Below the pieces are notes generated by a model. The model was not told the DNA's origin and did not search any database. It saw only the letters and a program-made list of their open reading frames with translations. From Planctomycetota bacterium (GTDB lineage Bacteria > Planctomycetota > UBA1135 > GCA-002686595): a stretch of DNA of 64,000 nucleotides. The stretch lies in NCBI GenBank assembly GCA_016795325.1, contig JAEUHY010000029.1, forward strand, positions 1 through 64,000. Direction: 5' to 3'. The position numbers and the translations under genes are program-made. This document shows positions 27,545 to 37,195 of this stretch, one piece after another; within the stretch, counting starts at the first letter, position 1, and every line of letters starts with the position of its first letter.

Positions 27545-29686
27545 ATGAAACTCGCACTCGCCTTCACCGCTGCGCTCCTTACCGCGCTCGTGTTCTGGTG
27601 GTTCGCGTCGAACGATGCGAGCACGCCAGTCGCAGCTGCGCCGACGCAGACGCTCACGGACGCTGACGGCCGTGGCGCCGTGGACTTGCAACAGCCGCTC
27701 GAGAACGAGGCTGCGCCGACAGACGCGGCCGAGACCGCTGCGCTTGAGTCCGCGCGAGCAGAGATCACCGAGTCCGCGGCGCCCGAGCCGGCGCTTGCGG
27801 AGCATCCGGATTTCGCGCGTTTTGATCTGCGCGTCGTCTCGCGCGACACCGGAAAGCCCGTACCCAACCATCGCGTGACGCTTTTCCCGGACGGCGCGAC
27901 GGTGTGGAACGGACAGCCCGGCCGCGGCAACGTCGCGTTGCCCGGCGAATCGGCGCGCACCAACGCACGCGGCGAAGCGACGCTCTTCGCGACTCCCAAC
28001 CCCGAGCCTCTCCCGGACTTCGCGGGCGACGCTGAATCCCTGCAAGGCGGGAGCTCCGGCTCTGTTCAGCTCGAGTCAAGCGCAGGTGGCCGCCCAAGTC
28101 GGATTGTGACCTTCTTCGGGGACCAGCAGAACTCTCCGCAGGCGCCGCTCGGCCAGACGATCGTCTCCCTCGACGCGTTCCACGCGGACCATCGAGTAAC
28201 GCTCGAGCCGTTCGGCGCGGGCGAGCGCCGCAGCGTCACACTGGAGGTGCGAGTCGAGCCCGATCGCCTCGTGCACGGACTCGTGCTCGACGCGTGGACG
28301 CGCGAGCCGCTCGCGGGCGCCGCCGTTTGGCTCGACAGCGAGAAGGCGGCGCTCAGCGACGAGAACGGCGCATTCTTCGTGGCCGCGTGCAGTTGGGAGC
28401 ACAAGCAGTTCCGCGTGGATCACAACGACTACTTGTCCGCGAGAACGCCGCTCGAAGTCGGGTTCGAGGACCCGAGTCGACCGCGCGCCGTACTGATGCT
28501 CAAGCGCGCGGAGCTGGAAGTCAGCGTCGTCGACGCGCTCGGCCAGCCCGTCGAGGCGCGCGTCGAAGCGCGCCTGCCCGAGGGACTGCTCGTGCCCGGC
28601 CTCGAACACCTGAACGCGAAGTCCTGGAGCATGAACGCTGGTCCAAAGCGCAGCGCCGACTTGTTGGATCTTCCCGCCGGCATCGCCTTGCAGCTCACCG
28701 CATCCACTCCGCTCGGGGCCACGGTCCAACAGACCGTGCGCGCCGCCGCAGGCGGTGCGCCTACGCAAGTGACGCTGCGTCTGCCTCCGGCCGCAAGCAT
28801 CGCAGGCGTGCTTCGCGGCGTCGCGCCGCTCGCGCGCCAACGCGTCGTCATGCGACGCGTCTCGCCGACGCCGTCGGAGTCCGACCTCGGCGACTTCGAC
28901 GGCGTGGTCATCACAGAGTTCAGCGGACTCACGGACGTCAGGCTCTCGACGCGAACCGACTCCGCCGGCCGCTTCTCCTTCGAGCAGGTGGCCGAAGGAT
29001 CCTGGCAGCTGAGCTGCACACACGATAAGGACCGGAGGTTGCTCGCACGCGCCACCGTCGTGGTCACGGCGCCCGAGCACTACGAGGTCGTTCTCGACCC
29101 TCGCGCCATGGCCTCGCTCCGCGGCGTGGTGCTCGACTCCAACGGTCGCGGCGTTCCCGCCAACGTCACGGCCACGAACGCGGCGGGGCAATTCTTCGAA
29201 GCGGGCGACACCGACGAACTGGGGCGTTTCGAGATCACGGGCCTGGAGCCCGGCGAGTACGACGTCTTCGCGGCCTACGGCGGGAGCGCCGAGGAACTCA
29301 AGGCGCGACCTGACGAGGACTCCGAGTGGTACTTCCCGCCTATCTGGACCGCCGAGTCCAAGATCAACGTGAGTGCGGGCGAGAACGTCGTCGAGCTTCG
29401 ACTTCGAGAAGCGCGCTCGCTCGCGTTCGTGCTGCACGATCCGTCCGGCGCACCGATCGAGGGTTCGCTCGAGTGCACCCGGCCTGATGGACAACGCGCC
29501 GAGGTTGATCCCGAAGACGGAGTGTTCGCCTTTGTCGCGCAGCTCGGGCGCGGCCCGGTCAAAGTGCTCGCGCGCTCGCGCGACGGCAAGTTCGCCGGCG
29601 AGCGCACGATCGATCCGGACACGTGGACGTGGTCGACGCCTCAGGCTTGGCGCCTGGAGCCCGTTACACCGCCCGACAAACGCTGA
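27545..29686 (+). CDS. Exported carboxypeptidase-regulatory-like repeat protein, paralogue 3
   Basis: A 713-residue paralogue, the longest of the three. N-terminal anchor MKLALAFTAALLTALVFWWF, then an acidic linker (about 25-90) and repeats: VVSRDTGKPVPNHRVTLFPD, TNARGEATLFATPN, VHGLVLDAWTREPLAGAAVW, STRTDSAGRFSFEQVAEGSW and DELGRFEITGLEPGEYDVFA. An insertion of about 45 residues in the second domain accounts for the extra length. It converges with the YciI-like lipoprotein gene with a 1-nt gap between stops. The tandem copies have diverged strongly, so they are old or under diversifying selection. Confidence 0.8.
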   Translation: MKLALAFTAALLTALVFWWFASNDASTPVAAAPTQTLTDADGRGAVDLQQPLENEAAPTDAAETAALESARAEITESAAPEPALAEHPDFARFDLRVVSRDTGKPVPNHRVTLFPDGATVWNGQPGRGNVALPGESARTNARGEATLFATPNPEPLPDFAGDAESLQGGSSGSVQLESSAGGRPSRIVTFFGDQQNSPQAPLGQTIVSLDAFHADHRVTLEPFGAGERRSVTLEVRVEPDRLVHGLVLDAWTREPLAGAAVWLDSEKAALSDENGAFFVAACSWEHKQFRVDHNDYLSARTPLEVGFEDPSRPRAVLMLKRAELEVSVVDALGQPVEARVEARLPEGLLVPGLEHLNAKSWSMNAGPKRSADLLDLPAGIALQLTASTPLGATVQQTVRAAAGGAPTQVTLRLPPAASIAGVLRGVAPLARQRVVMRRVSPTPSESDLGDFDGVVITEFSGLTDVRLSTRTDSAGRFSFEQVAEGSWQLSCTHDKDRRLLARATVVVTAPEHYEVVLDPRAMASLRGVVLDSNGRGVPANVTATNAAGQFFEAGDTDELGRFEITGLEPGEYDVFAAYGGSAEELKARPDEDSEWYFPPIWTAESKINVSAGENVVELRLREARSLAFVLHDPSGAPIEGSLECTRPDGQRAEVDPEDGVFAFVAQLGRGPVKVLARSRDGKFAGERTIDPDTWTWSTPQAWRLEPVTPPDKR

Positions 29687-29687
29687 T

Positions 29688-30383
29688 TCAACGCCGCAGT
29701 TCGGCGCTGCCGAACCACGGATAGAGCTTGTGCGCGCCGAGCGCGCCGCGCATCGGCGCGAGCAGCAGGTCGGCGTCGGAAAGCGTGCGCACGTCGAGCA
29801 TGAACAGCGCCTGGCCTTCGCGCGCGCCGCCGAACTGGCCCTCGAACACGATGCGGCGCTCGGGCCGCAGCGGTTCGAGCGCCTTGGATGCACGCGCGCC
29901 CTCGTCGGCGACGAGCAACGCATAGGTGCTCATCCCTTCCATCATCGGAATCGACGGGTCAGCCTTGCGCCGCTCTTCGAAAGCCAACGCGCGCTCGAGC
30001 TGATCGCGCAGGTCCTGCTGCGTGCGCAGCGGCACGACTTCCGCCGCGAGCACGCCGGCGGCGATCGACGGATCGCTCGCGCACAGCGCCTGCGCCTGGC
30101 TCACCTCGGCGGTGGCGAACACGAACACTCCGCGCAGCTCCGGCTCGGGATTGCCCTGCCCCATCGGCCCCGCGACCAGCAGCGCTCGCTCGCCGGCGAG
30201 CTTGCCGATGTTCGCCATGTGGCCCTTCATCAACTCCTGCAGCGGCTCGCCGGTGATCTCGCCGCGCTTGGGGCCGATGCGCAGGAAGGCGAAGGTGTGC
30301 TCGTGCGCGCGCGGCGCGTCGCTCGAGGTCGAAGCGCAGCTGACGGTGAGAGCGAGAACCAGAACAGTTAGGAGTCGTCGCAT
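29688..30383 (-). CDS. YciI-like domain lipoprotein
   Basis: A 231-residue probable lipoprotein: LTVLVLALTVSCAS gives a lipobox with Cys at about position 16. The mature part resembles the YCII fold (KGHMANIGKLAGERALLVAG, then RGVFVFATAEVSQAQALCAS). YciI-like domains share the ferredoxin-like fold of EthD/muconolactone isomerase proteins, but an exported version is unusual and no reaction can be assigned. A second half (about 140-231) repeats a similar alternation and may be a degenerate second domain. ATG at 30383 chosen because it immediately precedes the signal sequence. Confidence 0.7.
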   Translation of the reverse strand: MRRLLTVLVLALTVSCASTSSDAPRAHEHTFAFLRIGPKRGEITGEPLQELMKGHMANIGKLAGERALLVAGPMGQGNPEPELRGVFVFATAEVSQAQALCASDPSIAAGVLAAEVVPLRTQQDLRDQLERALAFEERRKADPSIPMMEGMSTYALLVADEGARASKALEPLRPERRIVFEGQFGGAREGQALFMLDVRTLSDADLLLAPMRGALGAHKLYPWFGSAELRR

Positions 30384-30418
30384 AGTGAGTTCCGTCGTGA
30401 GTCGTGGGAGTAGCCGCA

Positions 30419-30937
30419 TCACAGGATCCACTCGCCAATGCTGTACTGACCGTCGTACACGGAGAGCAGCAGTCCCGCGACCCACGTCACGAGCCAGCCG
30501 ATGAACCACACAAGCGCTCGAGCGCCGAGGAGCCGCTTCGCAGCAAAGTGAAGCGGCGGAAATGCGATCAGTGAGATCCAGGTCGCGGTGAAGAGCGCGA
30601 GCGCAGCGAAATGGTGAGCGCCGAAGGACTCGGCGGGGATGTTGGAGGGCGTGACGTGAAGGAACTCGACTTGAGCGGGCCGCGGCCACTCGCCGACCTC
30701 CGCGTAGGCGCGCGCGAGCAGGGTCGCCGCAGCGAGGATCCACAGCACGGGCGCGAGCGCAAACCCGTGATGCAGCCAGCGCACCGCGTCCTGGAACGCG
30801 CCGCCAGACGCGCTCGCCCGGCGACGCAGCCAGTGACCGACACCGAGCGTGATCACGGTCAACGCGCTCGCCGGCACGAAGAGCAGCGAGAAGCCCACGA
30901 GCAGATCGGTCGCGACGTCTGTGGATACCACTGCCAT
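30419..30937 (-). CDS. Uncharacterised four-helix membrane protein
   Basis: A 172-residue protein with four strong hydrophobic segments (LLVGFSLLFVPASALTVITL, ALAPVLWILAAATLLA, FAALALFTATWISLIAFP, ALVWFIGWLVTWVAGLLL) and short loops. I do not recognise a family. The loop between helices 2 and 3 faces one side and contains SNIPAESFGAHHF. It lies between the YciI-like lipoprotein gene and the terC-like gene on the same strand with gaps of 35 nt, so it may be co-transcribed with either. Confidence 0.6.
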   Translation of the reverse strand: MAVVSTDVATDLLVGFSLLFVPASALTVITLGVGHWLRRRASASGGAFQDAVRWLHHGFALAPVLWILAAATLLARAYAEVGEWPRPAQVEFLHVTPSNIPAESFGAHHFAALALFTATWISLIAFPPLHFAAKRLLGARALVWFIGWLVTWVAGLLLSVYDGQYSIGEWIL

Positions 30938-30972
30938 CGAGCCCCGATCCTAGTGGCGCTGCGGGAAATCAG

Positions 30973-31905
30973 CTACTCGGCCTGCTTCTTGGGCTTGAGC
31001 AGCGAAAGCGCGATCGAGCCGGCGATCAGGGCCGCGACCACGCCCAGCGAGACGGCGATCGGGATCTTGTAGACGTCCATGATCAGCATCTTCGTGCCCA
31101 CGAACAGCAGGACGAAGGCCAGGCCCTGCTTGAGGTAGTGGAACTTGTCGATCACGCCCGCGAGCAAGAAGTACATCGAGCGCAGGCCGAGGATCGCGAA
31201 GATGTTCGAGGTGAACACGATGAACGGATCGGTGGTCACCGCGAAGATCGCCGGGATCGAGTCGACGGCGAAGATCAGGTCGGAGACTTCGATCACGGTG
31301 AGCACGACGAGCAGCGGCGTGGCGAAGCGCTTGCCCTCCTTCACGATGGTGAAGCGCGCGCCGTGGAATTCACTGGTCACCGGCACGAAGCGGCGGAAGA
31401 CGCGCAGCACCGGGTTGCGCTCGGGGTGCACTTCTTCTTCGCTGCCGAACATCATCTTCAGCGCGGTGATCACGAGCAGGCCGCCGAAGACGTACAGGAT
31501 CCAGTGGAACTTCGCGATCAGCACCGAGCCGATGCCGATGAAGCCGCCGCGCATCAGCAGCGCGCCAAGGATGCCCCAGAACAGCACGCGGTGCTGCAGC
31601 GTGCTCGGCACGGCGAAGTACCCGAACACGGCGACGAACACGAAGATGTTGTCGACCGCCAGCGCTTTCTCGAGCAGGTAGCCGGTGGTGAACTCCAGCG
31701 CGCGGTCGGGCCCGAACTGGTAGTAGACAAAGCCGTTGAAGGCCAGCGAGACCGCGACCCACACGACGGACCAGATCGCGGCTTCCTTGATGGTGACCGC
31801 GTGGGCGGAGCGATGGAACACACCGAGGTCGAGCGCCAGCAGGGCCAGCACCAACCCCAGGAACGCGGCCCACAGGCCGGGCGTTCCGATTGATTCGACG
31901 GGCAT
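30973..31905 (-). CDS. TerC/Alx family membrane protein
   Basis: A 310-residue polytopic protein with the TerC/Alx signatures: TGYLLEKALAVDNIFVFVAV, HRVLFWGILGALLMRGGFIG, EVSDLIFAVDSIPAIFAVTT and IFAILGLRSMYFLLAG. Members of this family are implicated in manganese or metal-ion export and in tellurite resistance. The conserved acidic residues (LEKALAVDN, VIEVSDLIFAVD) that would bind metal are intact. Only 52 nt separate it from the upstream methyltransferase gene, too short for a yybP-ykoY Mn riboswitch, and none is seen. Confidence 0.92.
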   Translation of the reverse strand: MPVESIGTPGLWAAFLGLVLALLALDLGVFHRSAHAVTIKEAAIWSVVWVAVSLAFNGFVYYQFGPDRALEFTTGYLLEKALAVDNIFVFVAVFGYFAVPSTLQHRVLFWGILGALLMRGGFIGIGSVLIAKFHWILYVFGGLLVITALKMMFGSEEEVHPERNPVLRVFRRFVPVTSEFHGARFTIVKEGKRFATPLLVVLTVIEVSDLIFAVDSIPAIFAVTTDPFIVFTSNIFAILGLRSMYFLLAGVIDKFHYLKQGLAFVLLFVGTKMLIMDVYKIPIAVSLGVVAALIAGSIALSLLKPKKQAE

Positions 31906-31957
31906 GGGGCGAAGAGGCTACGCGCGTGGGGCGCCCGCGCGCAACCGACGCAAACAC

Positions 31958-32725
31958 TCAGGAACGCTTGGGACGGCCCGCGACGACGAGTTGGAACGAA
32001 ACGATGCGCAGGAAGCGCGTCGCGCAGATCCAACGGTCGAGTTTGATCATCTGCCGCACGATCCAGGCCGCGCCCGGGACGTAGCGCAGCACGCCGATGT
32101 GGTCGGGGAAGCCAGCGAACAGGTAGGCGAGCACTCCGTAGCGCCCGGCGTAGGTGATCTCGAAGCCGGCGCGTTCCATCAGCTCGACCAGCTCTTCCTT
32201 GCGGAAGCCGCGATCGTCGGGGTGGAAGTGCGGACTGACGCGGTACATGAGCGCGCGCGCCCAGCGGATCGCGAAGTTGTCGTTGCAGGGCTCGGAGAGC
32301 ACCAGCACGCCCTGCGGGCCGAGCGCGCGCTGGCAGTTGGCGAGGAAGCGCACGTGGTCGCGCGTGTGGTGCAGGCAGCCCTTGCAGAAGATCGTGTCGA
32401 ACGACGCGCTCTTGAAGGGCAGCTTCTCGGCGTCGGCGGTCACGACGCGCGCGCGCGGCACGTACTGCTCGCTGACGCGCAGCATGGCGTGGCTGATGTC
32501 GAGGCCGACGGCGCCGGGGCGGCGCTCGTCGAGCTCCGCGAGGAAAAATCCGGTGCCGCAGCCCAGGTCGAGCACGCGCCGCGCCCCCGCGGGCATGTGG
32601 CGCATCATCTCGGCGTGCCAGTCCTGCTGGAACAGGCGCGAGAACTCGAAGCCGTAGCGGAACGCGTAGCGGGGCGCGAGCGCCTTGTGGAGCTCGATCT
32701 GTTCTGAGGCGTTGCTCGCGGACAC
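31958..32725 (-). CDS. Class I SAM-dependent methyltransferase (UbiE/type-11 like)
   Basis: A 255-residue methyltransferase with SAM motif I RVLDLGCGTGFFLAELDER, motif II-like DTIFCKGCLHHTRD and post-motif VLVLSEPCNDNF. The C-terminal third is hydrophobic and basic (FAGFPDHIGVLRYVPGAAWI), suggesting membrane association and a lipid-like substrate. GTG start at 32725. It lies 31 nt after the UPF0104 gene, so the pair is probably an operon. Substrate unknown. Confidence 0.85.
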   Translation of the reverse strand: MSASNASEQIELHKALAPRYAFRYGFEFSRLFQQDWHAEMMRHMPAGARRVLDLGCGTGFFLAELDERRPGAVGLDISHAMLRVSEQYVPRARVVTADAEKLPFKSASFDTIFCKGCLHHTRDHVRFLANCQRALGPQGVLVLSEPCNDNFAIRWARALMYRVSPHFHPDDRGFRKEELVELMERAGFEITYAGRYGVLAYLFAGFPDHIGVLRYVPGAAWIVRQMIKLDRWICATRFLRIVSFQLVVAGRPKRS

Positions 32726-32756
32726 GGGGAACGAGAAAGAGTACCCCAGGCGGACG

Positions 32757-33758
32757 CTACTTGCGCCGCACCAACGCCATCACGAGGTGCCCCAGCGCAC
32801 CAAACAGCAGCGTGTCGAAGATCTGCACCAGGTGCGCGCCGACGCCCGTGGCGAAGGCGTCGTCCGCGCTGACGCCCACCAGGCCGAAGCCGAACACCCA
32901 GCCGGCCTCCTGGGTGCCGAGCCCGGCGAAGGAGTTGATCGGAAGCAAGTTCATGGCGACGGCGAGGCTGGCGCCGAAGCTCGCCTCGAGCGCGCTGACG
33001 TTGGCGGCGAGTCCGAAACCGCGGGCGAGCGCGACGTAAAAGGCGAAGATCAAGATCCAGACCAGGAACGACAGCGCGGCGGCCTCAAGGCGGCGGCTGG
33101 CGCCGGCGCTGACGAGCGCCACGCGCAGTTCGCCCGCGCGTTCGAGCAATCGCGCGCCCAGGCGCGTGCGCTCGAGGCCCAGCGTGCGCGCGGTGAGTTC
33201 GCACAAGCCCACGATGCGCCCCGGACGCATGGCGAGCGCGAAACAGGCCAGCGACGCCAGCGCGAGGCCGGCCGACGCGGCGGCGGCTGCCCACAGCGGA
33301 CCGGACCAGGCGCCGCGCGCCAGCAGCACGGCGAGCGCGAGCGCGACGAGCGCGGACAGGCTCGCGAGATCGAGCACGCGCGAGACGATCAGCGAAGCGA
33401 GCGCCACCGCGGGCCGCGTGCCGCTGACGGCGCTCAAGTACACGGGGAGCGTCGCTTCGCCGGTCTTCGCCGGGAGCGCGTACACCGCGAGGTTGTGCGC
33501 GCTCGTCACGGCCAGCAGCGCGCCGCGCCCCGGCCGCTCGTCGGGCGGCATGAGCACGCGGAAGCGCTCCGCGCGCGCGAGGTAGATCCCCGCGTGCAGC
33601 GCGAGCGCGCTGAGGAACGAAAGCGGCGGGATGCTCGCGAGCGTCGTGAGCATCTCGCGCCAGTCGACCTCGCCCAGGCCGTACAGCAGGGCGAGCACGA
33701 CGAGCGCGAGCAGGATCGAGAGCACAAACCGCGCGCGGCGCGGCTGGGCGACGTTCAC
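32757..33758 (-). CDS. UPF0104 / LPG-synthase-TM-region family membrane protein
   Basis: A 333-residue protein of about eight transmembrane helices matching the YbhN/UPF0104 group (lysylphosphatidylglycerol synthetase transmembrane region). Visible motifs are YLARAERFRVLMPP, AVYALPAKTGEATLPVYLS and the glycine-rich LLPINSFAGLGTQEAGWVFG. The catalytic domain of MprF is absent, so it is more likely a lipid or glycolipid flippase-type protein. GTG start. Upstream lies the VWA/HEAT gene with 37 nt between. Confidence 0.85.
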   Translation of the reverse strand: MNVAQPRRARFVLSILLALVVLALLYGLGEVDWREMLTTLASIPPLSFLSALALHAGIYLARAERFRVLMPPDERPGRGALLAVTSAHNLAVYALPAKTGEATLPVYLSAVSGTRPAVALASLIVSRVLDLASLSALVALALAVLLARGAWSGPLWAAAAASAGLALASLACFALAMRPGRIVGLCELTARTLGLERTRLGARLLERAGELRVALVSAGASRRLEAAALSFLVWILIFAFYVALARGFGLAANVSALEASFGASLAVAMNLLPINSFAGLGTQEAGWVFGFGLVGVSADDAFATGVGAHLVQIFDTLLFGALGHLVMALVRRK

Positions 33759-33795
33759 GGTTCGCAGCGCCAGCGACGGGCTCGACTTGCGTCGC

Positions 33796-36075
33796 TCACT
33801 GGATCTTCTTGTGCGTGCCGCCCGAGTCGGCGGCGAGCCACTCGAGCACCTGGAACGAACCGCCGACCGCGATGGTGTGGATCACGATGCGGCGCGTCTT
33901 GTTCCACTGATGCACGCGGTCGCGGATCAGGTTCGGATCGGTGATCTCCCCCGCCGTCGGCTCGCCGTCGGAGAGCACGAAGATCGTGTCGACGTCCGGA
34001 TCGGAGAAGGCCTGCTTGAGCGAGTCGTACAGGTTCGTCGCGCCGCCCGCGCCGAGCGCGCCGACGAACTTCTTCGCCTCATCCTTGGTCGTCTTGCTGA
34101 ACGACGCGACGCCGCCGTCGAGCCAGTGACTCACGTCGCTGGAGAACACGATGATGTTGAACAGCGACTGCGGCTCGAGCGAATCGATGCAGGTCGCCAG
34201 CTCCTGCTTGGCGACGTCGATGCGCGGCTTGCCGGTCTTGCCGACGTACTCGCTGCGCAGCGTCTCGGACATCGAGCCCGACACGTCGAGGATGAAGATC
34301 ACGCGGTGCGAGAGGATGCGCACGCCGAAGAAGGTCGGCGTCTTGGTGATCTGCTTGAGGCGCCGCACTTCCTCCTCCGCTTGCAGCTTGGAGAGGTCCG
34401 CGGCCGAGATCGGCTGGAAGCCCTTGCCTTCCTTCTCCCACCAGTTCTTCCAGGCCGGGACGGAGTTGCGGAACGGCTTGCCGCTCAGACGGAACAACGC
34501 GTCGGTGAAACGCGCGAGCATCAGGCCGGTCTCCTGGTCCAGGCGCGCGACGAGCGCTCCGACCGCTTCCGGCGTGCGGCTCGCTTCGAGACCGTCGAGC
34601 GCCGCGTAGCGCGTCGACCAATCCGCGTGGTTCAACGCGCTCGCCAGCAGCGCCACGTACTTCTTGTCGCCGGACTTGCCCAGCGCGAGCAACGCGCCGT
34701 TGCGGATTTCCGAGCGCTTGTCGGCGGCCAGCGCCTCCAGGCGCGTGCGCCAATCCGCTCCCATGTCCGTCAACTGACCGAGCGCTTGAATCACGCCGGC
34801 CATGATCAACGCGTCCACGCTCTTCTTGGGATCCTGCGCGACGTCGATCATCGCGAGCAACGCCGCCTGAGCGGTCTTGTCCTTGGATTCGCCCAGCACC
34901 TCGAGCGTGTCGAGCACGAGGTCGCGCTGCTCGTTGTACTCGAGGTTGTTCTTCTCGGGCGGCCCCTTCTTCGTCGCGCCTTCGACGTACTTGATGAGGC
35001 GCTCGACCAGCTTCGGGTCGCGGTAGCCGCGCAGCGCGCGCAAGGCAAAACGCTGCTCGTGGAGCTTGCCCTTGCCGACCATGCCGACGAGCTTCTTGTC
35101 GGTGGCCTCGTCGCGCATGCGCGCCAGCGCGTCCGCGATCGCGCGACTCATCGCAGCCGGCGTCACATCGGGATTGCCGCGGCCGTCCTCGAGCAACTTG
35201 GCGGCGATCTTCGCGCCGTCGGCTTCCGCCAGGATGCGGGCCGCTTCGCCGCGCGTCACGCCGCGCTCGGTGTTGTCGGCGTAGATCGTCTTGGCGAGGT
35301 CGTAGAGCCCCTTGTCCTTGCGCGACTCGATCTCGAGCAACGCCAACCGCCGCACGCTCCAACCTTCGACGTCGTTGGGGTCCTTCTCGCGCGCGAATTC
35401 GTACAGCTTCTCGAGCGCCATGCCGCGCGCCACCTGCGCGAACGCCAGTTCACGGATCGAGCGCAAGGACACGATGCGCTTCTCCGGCTCGGCGGTCTTG
35501 TCCTTCTTGGGCGCCTTCTTGTCCTTGTCCTTCTCCTTGTCCTTGGCCGCATCGCTCTTGAACTGGCGCTCGAAGAACTCCTGGTCCTCCGCGCCGGCCA
35601 TCCCGACGACCATCTGCATGGCGCGCTCGCGGATGTCGTCGTCGGCGTTCGACTCGACGATCAGCTTGAGGAAGTGCTTGCCGAGGTTGCGGCACGTGCC
35701 GATCGTCTCGATCGCCATCGTGCGCAGCTCGAACTCCTGCGCTCCGGTCGCGACGTCGGTCAGCTTCTGCAGCGCGGGCTGCTCGGCGTCGGCCACGCCG
35801 TCGAAGTTGCCCAGCGCCTTGACCACCTCGCGCCGCATGTAGATCGAACCGAAGACCGAGTCGTACAGCTCGATCAGCGCGCTCATCGCATCGCGCGTGC
35901 GCAGGTTGCCCAGCTGCTGCACGAGCTGCGGATCGGCGTCGTCGCGCGTCTTCTTGATCTCCGCGACAAGCGTGGCGACGTCCTGCGGCGCCGCCGGGCG
36001 AGCTCCGCTCAACAGGCCTGGCGCCAAGGCGAAAACGCACAGCGAAAGGACGGCGACAAACGCGCGAAGGTTCAT
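33796..36075 (-). CDS. Secreted HEAT-repeat protein with C-terminal von Willebrand A domain
   Basis: A 759-residue protein with a signal peptide (VAVLSLCVFALAPGLLSG). Residues about 30-540 are alpha-helical HEAT-like repeats with a Lys-rich linker near 180-200. At about 570 a VWA domain begins (HRVIFILDVSGSMSETLR) with an intact MIDAS D-x-S-x-S, the later Thr (GGATNLYDSL) and Asp (FVLSDGEPTAG). It should bind a divalent cation and a protein ligand outside the cytoplasm. This HEAT+VWA combination is common in Planctomycetota and is one reason for the taxonomic guess. Role unknown. Confidence 0.88.
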   Translation of the reverse strand: MNLRAFVAVLSLCVFALAPGLLSGARPAAPQDVATLVAEIKKTRDDADPQLVQQLGNLRTRDAMSALIELYDSVFGSIYMRREVVKALGNFDGVADAEQPALQKLTDVATGAQEFELRTMAIETIGTCRNLGKHFLKLIVESNADDDIRERAMQMVVGMAGAEDQEFFERQFKSDAAKDKEKDKDKKAPKKDKTAEPEKRIVSLRSIRELAFAQVARGMALEKLYEFAREKDPNDVEGWSVRRLALLEIESRKDKGLYDLAKTIYADNTERGVTRGEAARILAEADGAKIAAKLLEDGRGNPDVTPAAMSRAIADALARMRDEATDKKLVGMVGKGKLHEQRFALRALRGYRDPKLVERLIKYVEGATKKGPPEKNNLEYNEQRDLVLDTLEVLGESKDKTAQAALLAMIDVAQDPKKSVDALIMAGVIQALGQLTDMGADWRTRLEALAADKRSEIRNGALLALGKSGDKKYVALLASALNHADWSTRYAALDGLEASRTPEAVGALVARLDQETGLMLARFTDALFRLSGKPFRNSVPAWKNWWEKEGKGFQPISAADLSKLQAEEEVRRLKQITKTPTFFGVRILSHRVIFILDVSGSMSETLRSEYVGKTGKPRIDVAKQELATCIDSLEPQSLFNIIVFSSDVSHWLDGGVASFSKTTKDEAKKFVGALGAGGATNLYDSLKQAFSDPDVDTIFVLSDGEPTAGEITDPNLIRDRVHQWNKTRRIVIHTIAVGGSFQVLEWLAADSGGTHKKIQ

Positions 36076-36241
36076 GGAGTCCTCGGGATGGCGAGCGGAG
36101 GCGGTCGGGCGCGGAAACGGTACCGGTACGTGCGCTTGCGGCGCAACGCCGACGCGCGGCGCAGCGTGGGCTAGCCGCTGAGGGCGGCCTGGAAACGCAC
36201 GCGCTTGGTTCGAGAAACGTGCGAGCGAAGGTGAGCCGAGC

Positions 36242-37195
36242 TCACAGGCGCGATTTCTTCTCGATCAGGTCCGCGAGCAGCCCGACGGTCAGCACCTGCA
36301 CGAAGGCCACGAACATCAGCACGGTCTTGTCGCCGAGGTTCTGTTCGACGAACAGGTCGTAGTACAGGAGGCCGCACAGGCACAGGAACAGCGCGATCGC
36401 CGCCGGGTAGAAGACCTTGAGCGGGTTGAAGTACAGGACCGTGCGGATGATCAGCGCCGTGAAACCCAGCGTGTCGCGGATCGGGCGGATCTTCGACGAG
36501 CCCGAGCGTTTGGCGTAGTTCACCGAGACGTAGTCGACGCGGTGCCCGTTGGTGAGCGAGGCGAGCGTGATCGTCGTGGTGAAGCTGAAGCCCTGGGGCA
36601 GGATCGGCCGGTACTTCAGCACGAGCTCGCGCTGGAAGGCGCGCAGGCCCGAATTGAGGTCGGGAATGTCCGTGCCGGCGAGGAAACTCGCCAGTTGCTT
36701 GAGGAACCACTTGGCCGGCTTGCGCACCAAGGGAATGTTCACATCGGCGCCCGTGCGCGCGCCCACCGCCATCTCGGCCCCGTCGTCGATGCACGCCACG
36801 AGCTCGCGCACCTTCTCCTCGGGGTACGTGCCGTCCGCGTCCGTGATCACCACGACTTCGGTCTTGGCGTGGGCGAAACCGGTCTTCAGCGCCGCGCCGT
36901 AGCCCTGGTTCACGCGGTGCGTGACGACGCGCAGGTTCGGGATCGTCTGCGCGCACTGCTCGAGCGCCCGGGCCGTGCCGTCCTTCGAGCCGTCGTTCAC
37001 CGCCACCAGGTGCACGGGCGCGCCGAGGTCGAGCTTCGACAGCCGCTCGAGGACGCCGGCCACGCCGCGTTCTTCGTTGTAGACGGGCACGACGACCGTG
37101 ACGCCGCCCGAGCTGAGGCGCTCGCCGGGGGCGTGGACCTCCCACGGAGAGGGGGCGCGCGGCGCAACGGGGGTCCGGGTCTCGGGGGGCGTCAA
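36242..37195 (-). CDS. Family 2 polyprenyl-phosphate glycosyltransferase (DPM1/ArnC-like)
   Basis: A 317-residue enzyme. The GT-A fold starts VTVVVPVYNEERGVAGVLER, with the nucleotide-sugar acidic motifs VAVNDGSKDGTA and VVITDADGTYPEEKV. GQ-type RAFQRELV is followed by two C-terminal transmembrane helices (FYPAAIALFLCLCGLLYYDL and a last one near 290-310). This is the layout of transferases that load mannose, glucose or aminoarabinose onto undecaprenyl phosphate. Its product could feed the GT39-like transferases elsewhere in the window. It is divergent from the pseudopilin gene. Confidence 0.9.
   Translation of the reverse strand: MTPPETRTPVAPRAPSPWEVHAPGERLSSGGVTVVVPVYNEERGVAGVLERLSKLDLGAPVHLVAVNDGSKDGTARALEQCAQTIPNLRVVTHRVNQGYGAALKTGFAHAKTEVVVITDADGTYPEEKVRELVACIDDGAEMAVGARTGADVNIPLVRKPAKWFLKQLASFLAGTDIPDLNSGLRAFQRELVLKYRPILPQGFSFTTTITLASLTNGHRVDYVSVNYAKRSGSSKIRPIRDTLGFTALIIRTVLYFNPLKVFYPAAIALFLCLCGLLYYDLFVEQNLGDKTVLMFVAFVQVLTVGLLADLIEKKSRL

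Noticed and set aside
30906..31957. Manganese riboswitch before the TerC-like gene
   Set aside because: Only 52 nt separate the genes and the yybP-ykoY core is not present.
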